DNA of 6,677 nucleotides from a bacterium (GTDB taxonomy: Bacteria > UBA9089 > JASEGY01), in contig JASEGY010000195.1 in assembly GCA_030019105.1 (NCBI GenBank), positions 1 to 6,677 on the forward strand, in the 5' to 3' direction. A program made the position numbers and the translations under genes. Below, one piece after another: positions 1-5,794 of this stretch; position 1 is the stretch's first letter; the number at the start of each line of letters is the position of its first letter. A model generated the notes under the pieces. The model did no database searches. It saw only the letters and a list, made by a program, of their open reading frames with translations, and was not told the DNA's origin.

Positions 1-410
1 GGAGTAAAGGGGGAAAGAAGGATCGTCCGGCTTATTTTACTTATGACTACACAGGCTTCAATCACTTTGAATATGAGCTGAGGGCCAGAGATACAGGCCA
101 GGTTATAGGAGCCTATAATCAGGGGGCCTGGGGGAATGTGGGCGACCTGTCCTTAAAAACTACTGGTTGGCAGCCGGTGAACATTGACCTCTCTGCATAT
201 CAGGGAAGGCCGTTGAGGTTAAGCCTTAACTGTGGCGGGACTGGAGACACGCTATATGCGACATGGTGCTATATTGATGGATTAGCGACACATGCCGTTC
301 CGACATCAGGCTGTGCCCCCCTGGCAGTGAACTTCAACTCCTTGTTCAGTGGGGATATCATCTCCTGGTGGTGGGATTTTGGGGCATCGTTTCATCCTGC
401 TGGTAAATAA
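1..410 (+). CDS. C-terminal fragment of a secreted beta-sandwich/PKD-domain protein
   Basis: The frame is open from the left edge (first full codon at position 3) to TAA at 408-410, so the true start lies outside the window. The GTG at 138 is internal and there is no reason to start there. The first ~95 residues look like a jelly-roll module of extracellular proteins: many aromatic and Gly residues, then a 'TGWQPVNIDLSAYQGRPLRL' strand pair and a closing 'ATWCYIDG'. A PKD domain follows, recognisable from 'PTSGCAPLAVNF' and 'SWWWDFG'. It breaks off straight after WDFG, where the family normally continues with DGxxS and a further ~40 residues of strands. The last residues (ASFHPAGK) do not fit PKD. 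I infer a surface or secreted protein truncated at its 3' end by a rearrangement; an inverted-repeat element begins 10 bp after the stop. The exact function cannot be told from this piece. It converges with ispH. Confidence 0.7.
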   Translation, partial: SKGGKKDRPAYFTYDYTGFNHFEYELRARDTGQVIGAYNQGAWGNVGDLSLKTTGWQPVNIDLSAYQGRPLRLSLNCGGTGDTLYATWCYIDGLATHAVPTSGCAPLAVNFNSLFSGDIISWWWDFGASFHPAGK

Positions 411-420
411 CAGGAGATCG

Positions 421-515
421 CTTTACACTTTTTCCCGAGATTAGGGCGAGAGAAACCAGGTTTCTTCAAGAAACCTGGTTTCTGGGTCTGTGCGCTCCAC
501 CCCAAAAGTGTAAAG
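421..515. mobile_element. 95-bp MITE-like element with 12-bp terminal inverted repeats
   Basis: CTTTACACTTTT (421-432) and AAAAGTGTAAAG (504-515) are perfect inverted repeats enclosing a non-coding 71-bp core, which holds the strong palindrome at 451-483. The size, terminal repeats and lack of coding capacity fit a miniature inverted-repeat element or a REP-like unit. I see no clear target-site duplication (the left flank ends in gatcg and the right flank begins ttgct), so mobility is inferred. It lies just after the truncated PKD gene. It could also serve as a transcription barrier between the converging genes. Confidence 0.5.
451..483. repeat. 33-bp perfect palindrome (16-1-16 hairpin)
   Basis: AGAAACCAGGTTTCTT at 451-466 pairs exactly with AAGAAACCTGGTTTCT at 468-483 around a single base (467). 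Each arm is itself nearly palindromic (AGAAACC-A-GGTTTCT), so the arms can also fold separately. It has the same geometry as the palindrome at 4390-4422. No T-run follows on either strand, so it is not a typical intrinsic terminator. Confidence 0.8.
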
Positions 516-705
516 TTGCTATTTAGGCGCTTTGAAACGATGCCAAATCTTGCTTTGCCTATTTCGGCTAAAGCAGAGCAAGCTCTGCTACTACAAACTA
601 TAGTCTCTCGGTGTTACCCTAACTCGGCTCTTTTTGAACCATGCCGAAATTGGGCTTGCACGCTTTCTCCAATTTCCAATTTCCAATTTCCAATTACGGC
701 TACTA
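516..705. other. Convergent intergenic region, no gene, small hairpins
   Basis: No convincing coding sequence was found here. The stretch contains the hairpin AGCAGAGC-aa-GCTCTGCT (572-589) and inverted words ATTTCGGC (561-568) and GCCGAAAT (643-650). It also has a hairpin AAATTGG/CCAATTT (647-653 with 669-675), whose loop and 3' arm match the larger hairpin at 5875-5935. Any terminator for ispH should lie here, but none of the hairpins carries a T-run on the minus strand. Confidence 0.6.
670..697. repeat. Heptamer tandem repeat, CAATTTC x3 plus CAATTAC
   Basis: Four consecutive 7-bp units occupy 670-697: three identical CAATTTC and one CAATTAC. The array ends eight bases before the ispH stop codon (706-708). 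The 38 bp at 653-690 match 5897-5934 at 34 positions, so this is a shortened copy of the hairpin element found there. Confidence 0.85.
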
Positions 706-1578
706 CTACAGAGAAGCAACCGCTTCCCTCACTTCATCAATAATCCAGGGCGGAGTAGATGCTCCGGCTGTTATCCCTACCTTCTGTTTATCTCTAAACC
801 AGGCCGGGTCTATCTGAGCAGCCACCTCAACATGATGAGTCTCACATCCGGCCTGATGGCATATCCGAGCCAGGCGGGTGGTATTGGCGCTGTTATATCC
901 GCCAACAACCAGCATTAAATCTACCTTCCCGGCCAGATCAAGAGAGGCGGTTTGTCTTTGTGACACGGCATCACAAAGGGTATTGTATACTCGAAGTTCT
1001 TCTACCCTTTTAATAAGGAAAGCAGCGAGAGATTCAAGGTTTGCAAGGGTCTGGGTGGTCTGGGCAATAAGTCCTATCCGCTTTCCGCAAGATATGCCTT
1101 CTGCTTCTTTTACTCCTTCGACCACATGCGCTTCATTGTTTACTGTTTCAATGATACTTTCTATTTCCGGATGATGCTTCTCTCCCAGAATGACGAGGCA
1201 GTAACCTTTATCTCTTAACTCAACAGCCAACTTCTGCACTTTCTTCACATTAGGACAAGTAGCATCAATAATCTTCAAGCCGGCTTTCTCGGCCAGGGCA
1301 TAAACTGACGGGCCAACCCCATGCGAACGAAGGATAAGAACTGAACCTGGTGGAAGGCCTTCAATCTCCCCGGTTAGCTTTACACCCTGTTTATGCAGTT
1401 TCTCGACTACCTGGGGGTTATGGATAAGGGGCCCCAGGGTGTATACCTCACCGCCTGCCTCGGTGGCTGCCTTTTCAGCCATAAGGATCGCTCGTTTAAC
1501 CCCAAAGCAAAATCCAGCCCCGGAGGCAATGAACACCTGGATTGCGGATTTCGGATTGCGGATTTCGGATTTTCTCAT
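706..1578 (-). CDS. ispH: 4-hydroxy-3-methylbut-2-enyl diphosphate reductase (IspH/LytB)
   Basis: IspH is a cytoplasmic iron-sulfur enzyme that reduces HMBPP to IPP and DMAPP, the last step of the MEP isoprenoid pathway. Numbering from the ATG at 1576-1578, the three cluster-ligand cysteines are C24 (GFCFGV), C108 (ATCPNV) and C202 (LCDAV). The substrate-binding histidines are also present: H53 (PLIHNPQVV), H86 (RSHGVGP) and H136 in HHPE, followed by E138. 'VVGGYNSANTTRLA' and the C-terminal 'GITAGASTP' are diagnostic. The length is normal. Residues 1-14 are encoded by repeat DNA (heptamers at 1539-1573) and are not part of the family. The enzyme proper begins at V15, whose codon is GTG (1534-1536). 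The choice is between that GTG, which has no Shine-Dalgarno, and the ATG with a weak GAGAAG four bases upstream; I keep the ATG. The stop is TAG at 706-708. It lies downstream of priA on the same strand, separated by repeats. Confidence 0.96.
   Translation of the reverse strand: MRKSEIRNPKSAIQVFIASGAGFCFGVKRAILMAEKAATEAGGEVYTLGPLIHNPQVVEKLHKQGVKLTGEIEGLPPGSVLILRSHGVGPSVYALAEKAGLKIIDATCPNVKKVQKLAVELRDKGYCLVILGEKHHPEIESIIETVNNEAHVVEGVKEAEGISCGKRIGLIAQTTQTLANLESLAAFLIKRVEELRVYNTLCDAVSQRQTASLDLAGKVDLMLVVGGYNSANTTRLARICHQAGCETHHVEVAAQIDPAWFRDKQKVGITAGASTPPWIIDEVREAVASL
1539..1573 (-). repeat. Heptamer array, inverted orientation, five units
   Basis: Five 7-bp units read GGATTGC, GGATTTC, GGATTGC, GGATTTC, GGATTTT on the plus strand. 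They are the reverse complement of the GCAATCC/GAAATCC units at 1645-1811, so the two arrays can pair across the 9-mer array between them. The array overlaps the 5' end of the ispH reading frame and supplies its first residues (the 'SEIRNPKSAI' stretch). Confidence 0.92.
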
Positions 1579-1591
1579 TTGCTTCTCGTAA

Positions 1592-1645
1592 CCACAAAGG
1601 ACATAAAGGACATAAAAGACATAAAAGACATAAAGGACATAAAGA
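1592..1645. repeat. 9-bp tandem repeat (ACATAAAGG/ACATAAAAG)
   Basis: The units are ACATAAAGG (1601-1609), ACATAAAAG (1610-1618), ACATAAAAG (1619-1627), ACATAAAGG (1628-1636) and ACATAAAGA (1637-1645), with a degenerate lead unit CCACAAAGG at 1592-1600. The array is A-rich and lies between two inverted heptamer arrays, forming the loop of a possible large cruciform. It appears non-coding: the apparent DIK-repeat reading frame is only the 9-bp period translated. Confidence 0.9.
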
Positions 1646-1811
1646 TTCGCAATTCACAATCCGCAATTCACAATCCGAAATCCGCAATCCGCAATCCGCA
1701 TTCCGCATTCCGCAATCCGCAATCCGAAATCCGAAATCCCAATCCGCAATCCGAAATCCGCAATCCGCAATCCGAAATCCGCATTCCGCATTCCGCAATC
1801 TGCAATCAGAG
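1645..1811. repeat. 24-unit degenerate heptamer array (ATCCGCA/ATCCGAA)
   Basis: The stretch divides into consecutive 7-bp units drawn from ATCCGCA, ATCCGAA, TTCCGCA and ATTCACA. One unit is 6 bp (ATCCCA, 1736-1741). The last two, ATCTGCA (1798-1804) and ATCAGAG (1805-1811), are degenerate. The final unit contains the priA stop codon (TGA, complement of 1806-1808). Higher-order blocks recur, for example ATCCGCA-TTCCGCA-TTCCGCA appears twice, suggesting growth by multi-unit duplication. Heptanucleotide short tandem repeats are known from cyanobacteria; the resemblance is in the period, and I make no claim of relationship. Confidence 0.93.
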
Positions 1812-4289
1812 CATCCCTACCGGATCAACCTCCAGGGTGATACCCACACCACTAAATAAGGGAATCTCTTCCATAGTGGGAGTGATAAGTTCCCGGATAG
1901 CCGCCTGCGTCTTTCCTTTCAAAAGTATCTGATACCGGAATTCATTTTTGATCTTAAAAACCGGACAGGGGGCCGGGCCCAGTATTTTTAAGGTTTTCAG
2001 TTCCGCGTTTCTATCCCTGAGCCTTTGCCCAAGATCAATGGCTGCTCCGGCTATCTTGCTTTCCTCCTGTCCTTTTATGGTTATTTTGGTCAGATGGGCA
2101 AACGGCGGATAGGACAAGGCTTCTCTAATGGCTGTTTCCTGGCGGTAAAAGGAATGATAATCGTGAGTTAGAGTTGCCTGAAGGCTGTAGTGTTCCGGGG
2201 TGTAAGTCTGAATAATAACTATGCCGGGATGCTTACCCCGTCCGGCCCTTCCAGCCACCTGGGTCAATAAACAAAAAGTTCGTTCTGCCGCCTGAAAATC
2301 AGGCAGATTAAGGGCTGTATCCGCCGAGATAACCCCCACCAGGGTAACCCGGGGGAAATCAAGTCCTTTAGCAATCATCTGGGTTCCAACCAGGATGTCT
2401 ATCTTTCCCTGCCGGAACGAAGAAAGCACGGATTCTAAAGATTTTCGTTTAGTAGTAGTATCCCTGTCAAGACGGCTGATCCTGGCCTGAGGGAACAGCT
2501 TAGTCAATTCCTCTTCCACCCGCTGGGTCCCAAACCCAAAATACCTGATCTTAGTCCCCTGACACTGAGGACAAATAGAAGGAATCTGCTGTTGGTAGTC
2601 ACAGTAGTGGCATCGCAGTCTTTGATCGGCTGCATGGTAAGTCAAAGAGACGCTACATGACGGGCAGTTTAAGACATACCCGCATTCTCTACAGTGAACA
2701 AAGGTGGCAAATCCTCGCCGGTTCAGAAAAAGTATGGTCTGTTCTCCTTTTGCCAGGCGGTCGGCTATAGCTTCTACCAGGACTGCGCTAAAGGGGCTTT
2801 GGGGTTTATTGCCGGTATGTTCGGCCCGCCAGACCGGCTCGGTCCGCCAGGCCGGCTCGGCCCGCCAGGCCGGCTCGGTCCGCATATCTACTAATCTTAC
2901 CTCCGGAAGCTTTGCTTCATCAATCCGTGATTTCATCTCCAGATAATAGAATTTGCCTGTTTGGGTATTGTAATATGATTTAAGGGAAGGGGTGGCGCTG
3001 CCAAGTAAAACAACCGCATCTGAAAATTTAGCCCTCATAATAGCCACATCCCTGGCATGATAACATGGTTTCTTTTCCTGTTTGTAAGAAGGCTCATGTT
3101 CCTCATCTACAATAATCAAACCCAAGTTAGGCAAAGGGGCAAAAACAGCCGACCTGGCCCCAATTACTACCGGTGTCCGGCCGGATTTAATCCTCCTCCA
3201 CTCATCGTACCTTTCGCCGGAAGAGAGTTTACTATGCAGCACAGCCACTTGACCGGGAAATCTGGCCGCAAATCGTTCTACTGCCTGCGGCGTAAGGGAA
3301 ATCTCAGGAACAAGGCAAATAGCGCCTTCTCCTCTCTCGATTACCCGGTCGATGGCCTGAAGATAGACCTCAGTCTTTCCACTGCCGGTTACCCCGTGGA
3401 GGAGAGTAACACTAAACTTTCTCTCGTTAATATGGCTGACGATAACCCCGAGGGCCTTTTCCTGTTCCTCATTCAGGGTTAGAGGAGGCACAGGCAGAGG
3501 GGCTTTTGGATAAGGTAAACGTGACATCTCTTTTCCCTCTATTTTAAGAAGGCCTCGCTTGACTAAGGTTTGGATAGGGGAAAGAGATGTCCCGGCCTTG
3601 ATAGAAAGCTGGGTTGGAGTAAGCGGAGCTTGAGATTTAATCAGCGTTTTGATAATCTTACTCTGGGTTGACGGCAAATCTTTGCCTTTAATTTCCTCTT
3701 CAGGCAAGGCCAGGTCTACTATCTTGATGTTCTTAGGCTTAACCTGAGGCGGTGAGATATCATCTTCTATCCGGATATATCCCTTGTCTTCCAGGGCATT
3801 AAGACTGACCTGGAAGGCCTTGCGCCCCAGCTTCTTAGACATTTCCTTTATGGAGACCTCCTTCTCGGCACTTAGCACAGACATGATTTTAGCTTGCAAT
3901 GGCGCCTTTTTGGCTAAATCCGGCAAATCATCCGGCAGGGAAATTAATCTCAGCTTTCGTCCGGGCCGGATATTAATCCCTTGAGGAAGCACCGCCTTTA
4001 TTGCCTCGCCCCAGGAACAAAGGTAATACTGTGCCATCCACTTAGTTAGCTCCAGCATCTGAGGATCAAGCAGCGGTTTGTAATCGAGAATATCGACTAT
4101 CTCCTTTAGTTTATGTTCATTAGAAGGAGAATTATCCTGGCCGATGATGTATCCAATGCGGGGACTTTTCCCAAAAGGGGCTAAAACACGCTTACCGGGA
4201 ACTGCCGCTTGAGAGGCAATATTCGCCGGGATAAGGTAGGAGAAAGCCTTGTTAACAGGTAGATCAAAAACGATGGAAAGTTGGGTCAT
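1806..4289 (-). CDS. priA: Primosomal protein N', replication restart 3'-5' helicase PriA
   Basis: PriA recognises stalled replication forks and helps reload the replicative helicase. Residues 1-110 form the 3'-DNA-binding domain (begins MTQLSIVFDLPVNKAFSYLIP), followed by a winged-helix region to about 260. The superfamily 2 helicase core has Walker A GVTGSGKT (299-306), DEEH (395-398) and SATPS (431-435). Eight zinc-binding cysteines follow (C533, C536, C542, C545, C560, C563, C573, C576). GTQMIAKGLDFPRV (635-648) and QVAGRAGR (677-684) are helicase motifs V and VI. The C-terminus ends LEVDPVGML, as is usual. At 827 residues it is slightly long; part of the excess is an in-frame hexapeptide repeat at about 470-490. 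The ATG at 4287-4289 fits family starts, but no Shine-Dalgarno precedes it: the leader is repeat DNA. The stop codon sits in the last heptamer of the 1645-1811 array. Confidence 0.97.
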   Translation of the reverse strand: MTQLSIVFDLPVNKAFSYLIPANIASQAAVPGKRVLAPFGKSPRIGYIIGQDNSPSNEHKLKEIVDILDYKPLLDPQMLELTKWMAQYYLCSWGEAIKAVLPQGINIRPGRKLRLISLPDDLPDLAKKAPLQAKIMSVLSAEKEVSIKEMSKKLGRKAFQVSLNALEDKGYIRIEDDISPPQVKPKNIKIVDLALPEEEIKGKDLPSTQSKIIKTLIKSQAPLTPTQLSIKAGTSLSPIQTLVKRGLLKIEGKEMSRLPYPKAPLPVPPLTLNEEQEKALGVIVSHINERKFSVTLLHGVTGSGKTEVYLQAIDRVIERGEGAICLVPEISLTPQAVERFAARFPGQVAVLHSKLSSGERYDEWRRIKSGRTPVVIGARSAVFAPLPNLGLIIVDEEHEPSYKQEKKPCYHARDVAIMRAKFSDAVVLLGSATPSLKSYYNTQTGKFYYLEMKSRIDEAKLPEVRLVDMRTEPAWRAEPAWRTEPVWRAEHTGNKPQSPFSAVLVEAIADRLAKGEQTILFLNRRGFATFVHCRECGYVLNCPSCSVSLTYHAADQRLRCHYCDYQQQIPSICPQCQGTKIRYFGFGTQRVEEELTKLFPQARISRLDRDTTTKRKSLESVLSSFRQGKIDILVGTQMIAKGLDFPRVTLVGVISADTALNLPDFQAAERTFCLLTQVAGRAGRGKHPGIVIIQTYTPEHYSLQATLTHDYHSFYRQETAIREALSYPPFAHLTKITIKGQEESKIAGAAIDLGQRLRDRNAELKTLKILGPAPCPVFKIKNEFRYQILLKGKTQAAIRELITPTMEEIPLFSGVGITLEVDPVGML
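2826..2883 (-). repeat. In-frame 18-bp tandem repeat inside priA
   Basis: Three 18-bp units (2826-2843, 2844-2861, 2862-2879) plus four bases of a fourth. Units 2 and 3 differ from each other at one position and unit 1 by one or two. The consensus CCGCCAGGCCGGCTCGGT is far richer in GC than the surrounding gene. On the coding strand each unit gives a hexapeptide (AEPAWR/TEPAWR/TEPVWR), at PriA residues ~471-490, between 'RLVDMR' and 'SPFSAVLVEAI'. PriA proteins normally have a short variable linker here, so the insertion probably leaves the helicase fold intact. Confidence 0.9.
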
Positions 4290-4474
4290 TTTGGTTTAGG
4301 TGTCTGGTGGTCTGGTATCTGGTCGTCTGGTATCCGGGTAGACACCAGAGGCGATGTTCATCGTTTCGGCCAGTGAGACTTGTAACCTTACCTTCCCGAA
4401 AGCTTGAAGCTTTCGGGAAGGTCGCTATTGGCCGAAACGATGAACAAGGCTACACCAGGCTACCAGACACCAGA
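4290..4474. repeat. Three-layer nested inverted repeat filling the priA-mcsB gap
   Basis: The inner layer is a 33-bp perfect palindrome, ACCTTCCCGAAAGCTT (4390-4405) and its complement (4407-4422) around one G. The middle layer is a perfect 18-bp pair: TGTTCATCGTTTCGGCCA (4355-4372) and TGGCCGAAACGATGAACA (4429-4446). The outer layer is imperfect: TCTGGT-type 7/8-bp repeats (about 4299-4338) face the complementary ACCAGAC/ACCAGGC repeats (about 4452-4479). No gene is present. The structure begins about 8 bp before the priA ATG and reaches the mcsB stop codon. It could end mcsB transcription, but there is no T-run. Confidence 0.88.
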
Positions 4475-5518
4475 CTACCTTTTTAATTTCTCCCGGATTA
4501 AATCAGCCCGACGCATATTTCGCTCTGCCTGAGAGAGTTTTTTGGTATATTTTTTTTGAACAGAAGCCGGTTGACTGAGGATCAAGAGTTCGTTTAAAGT
4601 CGAAAAGGGCACCTCCACCAGGCCCATATTGACTCCCAGTCTAATAAGGGAAAGCATATCCATGGCCTCTTTGGAGGTAATGATCCTGGCTGAAGTTAGA
4701 ATGCCATAAGCCCTGAAGATACGGTCTTCTACTTGTGTCCTAACTTCCTTGAGCAAGAGGGCCTGGGCATTTTCTTCGTGGTCGATGATTTGTTTACTTA
4801 CCCGCTCAATATTATCTACAATCTCTTCTTCTGTCTGGCCCAGAGTGACCTGGTTAGATATCTGAAAGAGGTTACCTAACGCCTCTGTACCTTCACCATG
4901 TATTCCCCGGATAGCCAGGCCTAATTGAGAAACAGCCTTAAGAAGTTTGTCGATTTGTTTGCTTATCGTCAGTGCGGGCAGATGGATCATAACTGAAGCC
5001 CGCATCCCTGTCCCAACGTTAGTCGGACAGGCAGTTAAATAACCCCATTCCGGAGAGATGGCATAATCGAGTCTTTGACTGAATTCATCATCAATTCGCT
5101 CCAGGTATCTCCAGATAAAGGAAAGTTGAAGGCCGGAGGCCATAGCCTGTATCCTTAAATGATCTTCCTCATTAACCATAACTGAAACCAACTCCTTATC
5201 CCCAACCACGACTAATCCGGCTTTGCCTTTAACCGATTCAGGAGAGATGAGATGCCTTTCTACTAAAAACTCTTTATCTATCGAAGTTAACTTATCTAAC
5301 TCTAAAATATCAGCCCCCTTCAGATACTGACTGTTCTGGACAACAGTCCTTACTTCTTTAGTTACCTTTTCCAAAGCAGCCGCATTAGCCCAGTGAGCGA
5401 AGGGAAGTTGATTAATGTTCCTCGCCAGGCGAATACGACTGCTGAGCACAATCCCGGCCTTAGGGCCGGTTCCATTCAGCCATTCACCAACGTGATTTAT
5501 GTAGTTATTGATAGGCAT
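4475..5518 (-). CDS. mcsB: Protein arginine kinase McsB
   Basis: McsB is a phosphagen-kinase relative that phosphorylates arginines in proteins; in Firmicutes the mark directs them to ClpC-ClpP and inactivates the CtsR repressor. Numbered from the ATG at 5516-5518 (347 residues, near the usual ~360): SSRIRLAR (26-33) and NEED (116-119) are nucleotide and catalytic motifs. The catalytic-cysteine loop is CPTNVGTGMRAS (C164). 'RGIHGEGTEALGNLFQISNQ' (204-223) is the guanidino-kinase signature in its McsB form. The C-terminal motif RNMRRA (333-338) replaces the phosphoarginine-binding RDxxRA. The frame stays open upstream to 5608, but those residues (hydrophobic, 'IYFLFPISYFLFL') are translated repeat DNA. 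The chosen ATG gives MPINNYINHVGEWL, which aligns with known McsB N-termini; an ATG at 5540-5542 is the alternative. No Shine-Dalgarno is seen at either. mcsA lies upstream on the same strand. Confidence 0.95.
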   Translation of the reverse strand: MPINNYINHVGEWLNGTGPKAGIVLSSRIRLARNINQLPFAHWANAAALEKVTKEVRTVVQNSQYLKGADILELDKLTSIDKEFLVERHLISPESVKGKAGLVVVGDKELVSVMVNEEDHLRIQAMASGLQLSFIWRYLERIDDEFSQRLDYAISPEWGYLTACPTNVGTGMRASVMIHLPALTISKQIDKLLKAVSQLGLAIRGIHGEGTEALGNLFQISNQVTLGQTEEEIVDNIERVSKQIIDHEENAQALLLKEVRTQVEDRIFRAYGILTSARIITSKEAMDMLSLIRLGVNMGLVEVPFSTLNELLILSQPASVQKKYTKKLSQAERNMRRADLIREKLKR

Positions 5519-5529
5519 AATACTTATGT

Positions 5530-5552
5530 TGGCGATGTTCATCGGTCGGCCA
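5530..5552. repeat. Degenerate copy of the TGGCCGAAACGATGAACA dispersed word
   Basis: GGCGATGTTCATCG is identical to 4351-4364 and is followed by GTCGGCCA instead of TTTCGGCCA. It covers the alternative mcsB ATG at 5540-5542, so that start and the residues after it (MNIA) are repeat-derived. Other copies are at 4355-4372, 4429-4446 and 5795-5816. Confidence 0.75.
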
Positions 5553-5560
5553 TTTAAAAA

Positions 5561-5629
5561 TAGGAAGTAAGAAATGGGAAATAGGAAGTAAATCAAGATA
5601 CTTCCCATTTCCTAATTTCCCATTTCGGG
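5561..5629. repeat. Heptamer-type inverted repeat upstream of mcsB
   Basis: The left part reads in 7-bp steps (AATAGGA, AGTAAGA, AATGGGA, AATAGGA, AGTAAAT). The right part carries the complementary TTCCCAT, TTCCTAA, TTTCCCA. AAATAGGAAGTA (5579-5590) pairs with TACTTCCCATTT (5599-5610) at 11 of 12 positions, and GAAATGGG (5571-5578) can pair with CCCATTTC (5619-5626). The spurious hydrophobic N-terminal extension of the mcsB frame is this repeat in translation. Confidence 0.75.
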
Positions 5630-5770
5630 ATGGTTCACCTTACTGTGAAAGCTTGCGGCTAAAAAACTTTCTGGAGTTAATCCTTTAGGATTTCATTATG
5701 AAAGGCTAAAGCCTAAACTCCAGAAAAAAACGCAAGATTTCACAAGAAAATGGGCGATTTGAACCGTCCC
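5627..5770. mobile_element. 144-bp MITE/REP-like element of concentric inverted repeats
   Basis: Three arm pairs share nearly one centre (about 5694-5699). The outer pair is GGGATGGTTCA (5627-5637) with TGAACCGTCCC (5760-5770), one mismatch. The middle pair is TGTGAAAGCTTGCG (5644-5657) with CGCAAGATTTCACA (5731-5744), one mismatch. The inner pair TTTCTGGAGTT (5668-5678) with AACTCCAGAAA (5716-5726) is perfect. At the centre, TTTCAT-T-ATGAAA (5691-5703) is perfect. It is non-coding. The inner part recurs at 6629-6677. I infer a miniature mobile element or REP-type palindrome; no target duplication was identified. Confidence 0.65.
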
Positions 5771-5785
5771 CCCATTTCCCATTTT
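5746..5785. repeat. Hairpin GAAAATGGG/CCCATTTTC
   Basis: GAAAATGGG (5746-5754) is the exact complement of CCCATTTTC (5777-5785), with a 22-base loop containing GAACCGTCCC. It straddles the right end of the 5627-5770 element. CCATTTC-type heptamer words are shared with 5605-5626. Confidence 0.6.
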
Positions 5786-5794
5786 CGACTTGAG

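Noticed and set aside
572..589. Intrinsic terminator for ispH
   Set aside because: The stem is good (8 bp) but the loop is only two bases and no T-run follows on the minus strand.
516..918. Plus-strand frames at 516-743 and 634-918
   Set aside because: They lie in repeat DNA and antisense to ispH, with no ribosome-binding site and no recognisable product.
1540..1811. CRISPR array
   Set aside because: The units are 7-9 bp, contiguous and without spacers; CRISPR repeats are about 23-47 bp separated by unique spacers of similar size.
1393..1932. Plus- and minus-strand open frames across the heptamer/9-mer region (peptides rich in RNPQSEI or DIK repeats)
   Set aside because: The peptides are direct translations of 7-bp and 9-bp repeats, and the frames overlap ispH and priA antisense. 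They have no family resemblance and no ribosome-binding site.
2694..3482. Plus-strand open frames antisense to priA
   Set aside because: priA has full motif support on the minus strand; these are shadows with low-complexity or unrecognisable products.
5540..5542. mcsB start at this ATG
   Set aside because: It is possible, but it lies in a dispersed repeat word without a Shine-Dalgarno, and homology supports the ATG at 5516-5518; kept only as the alternative.
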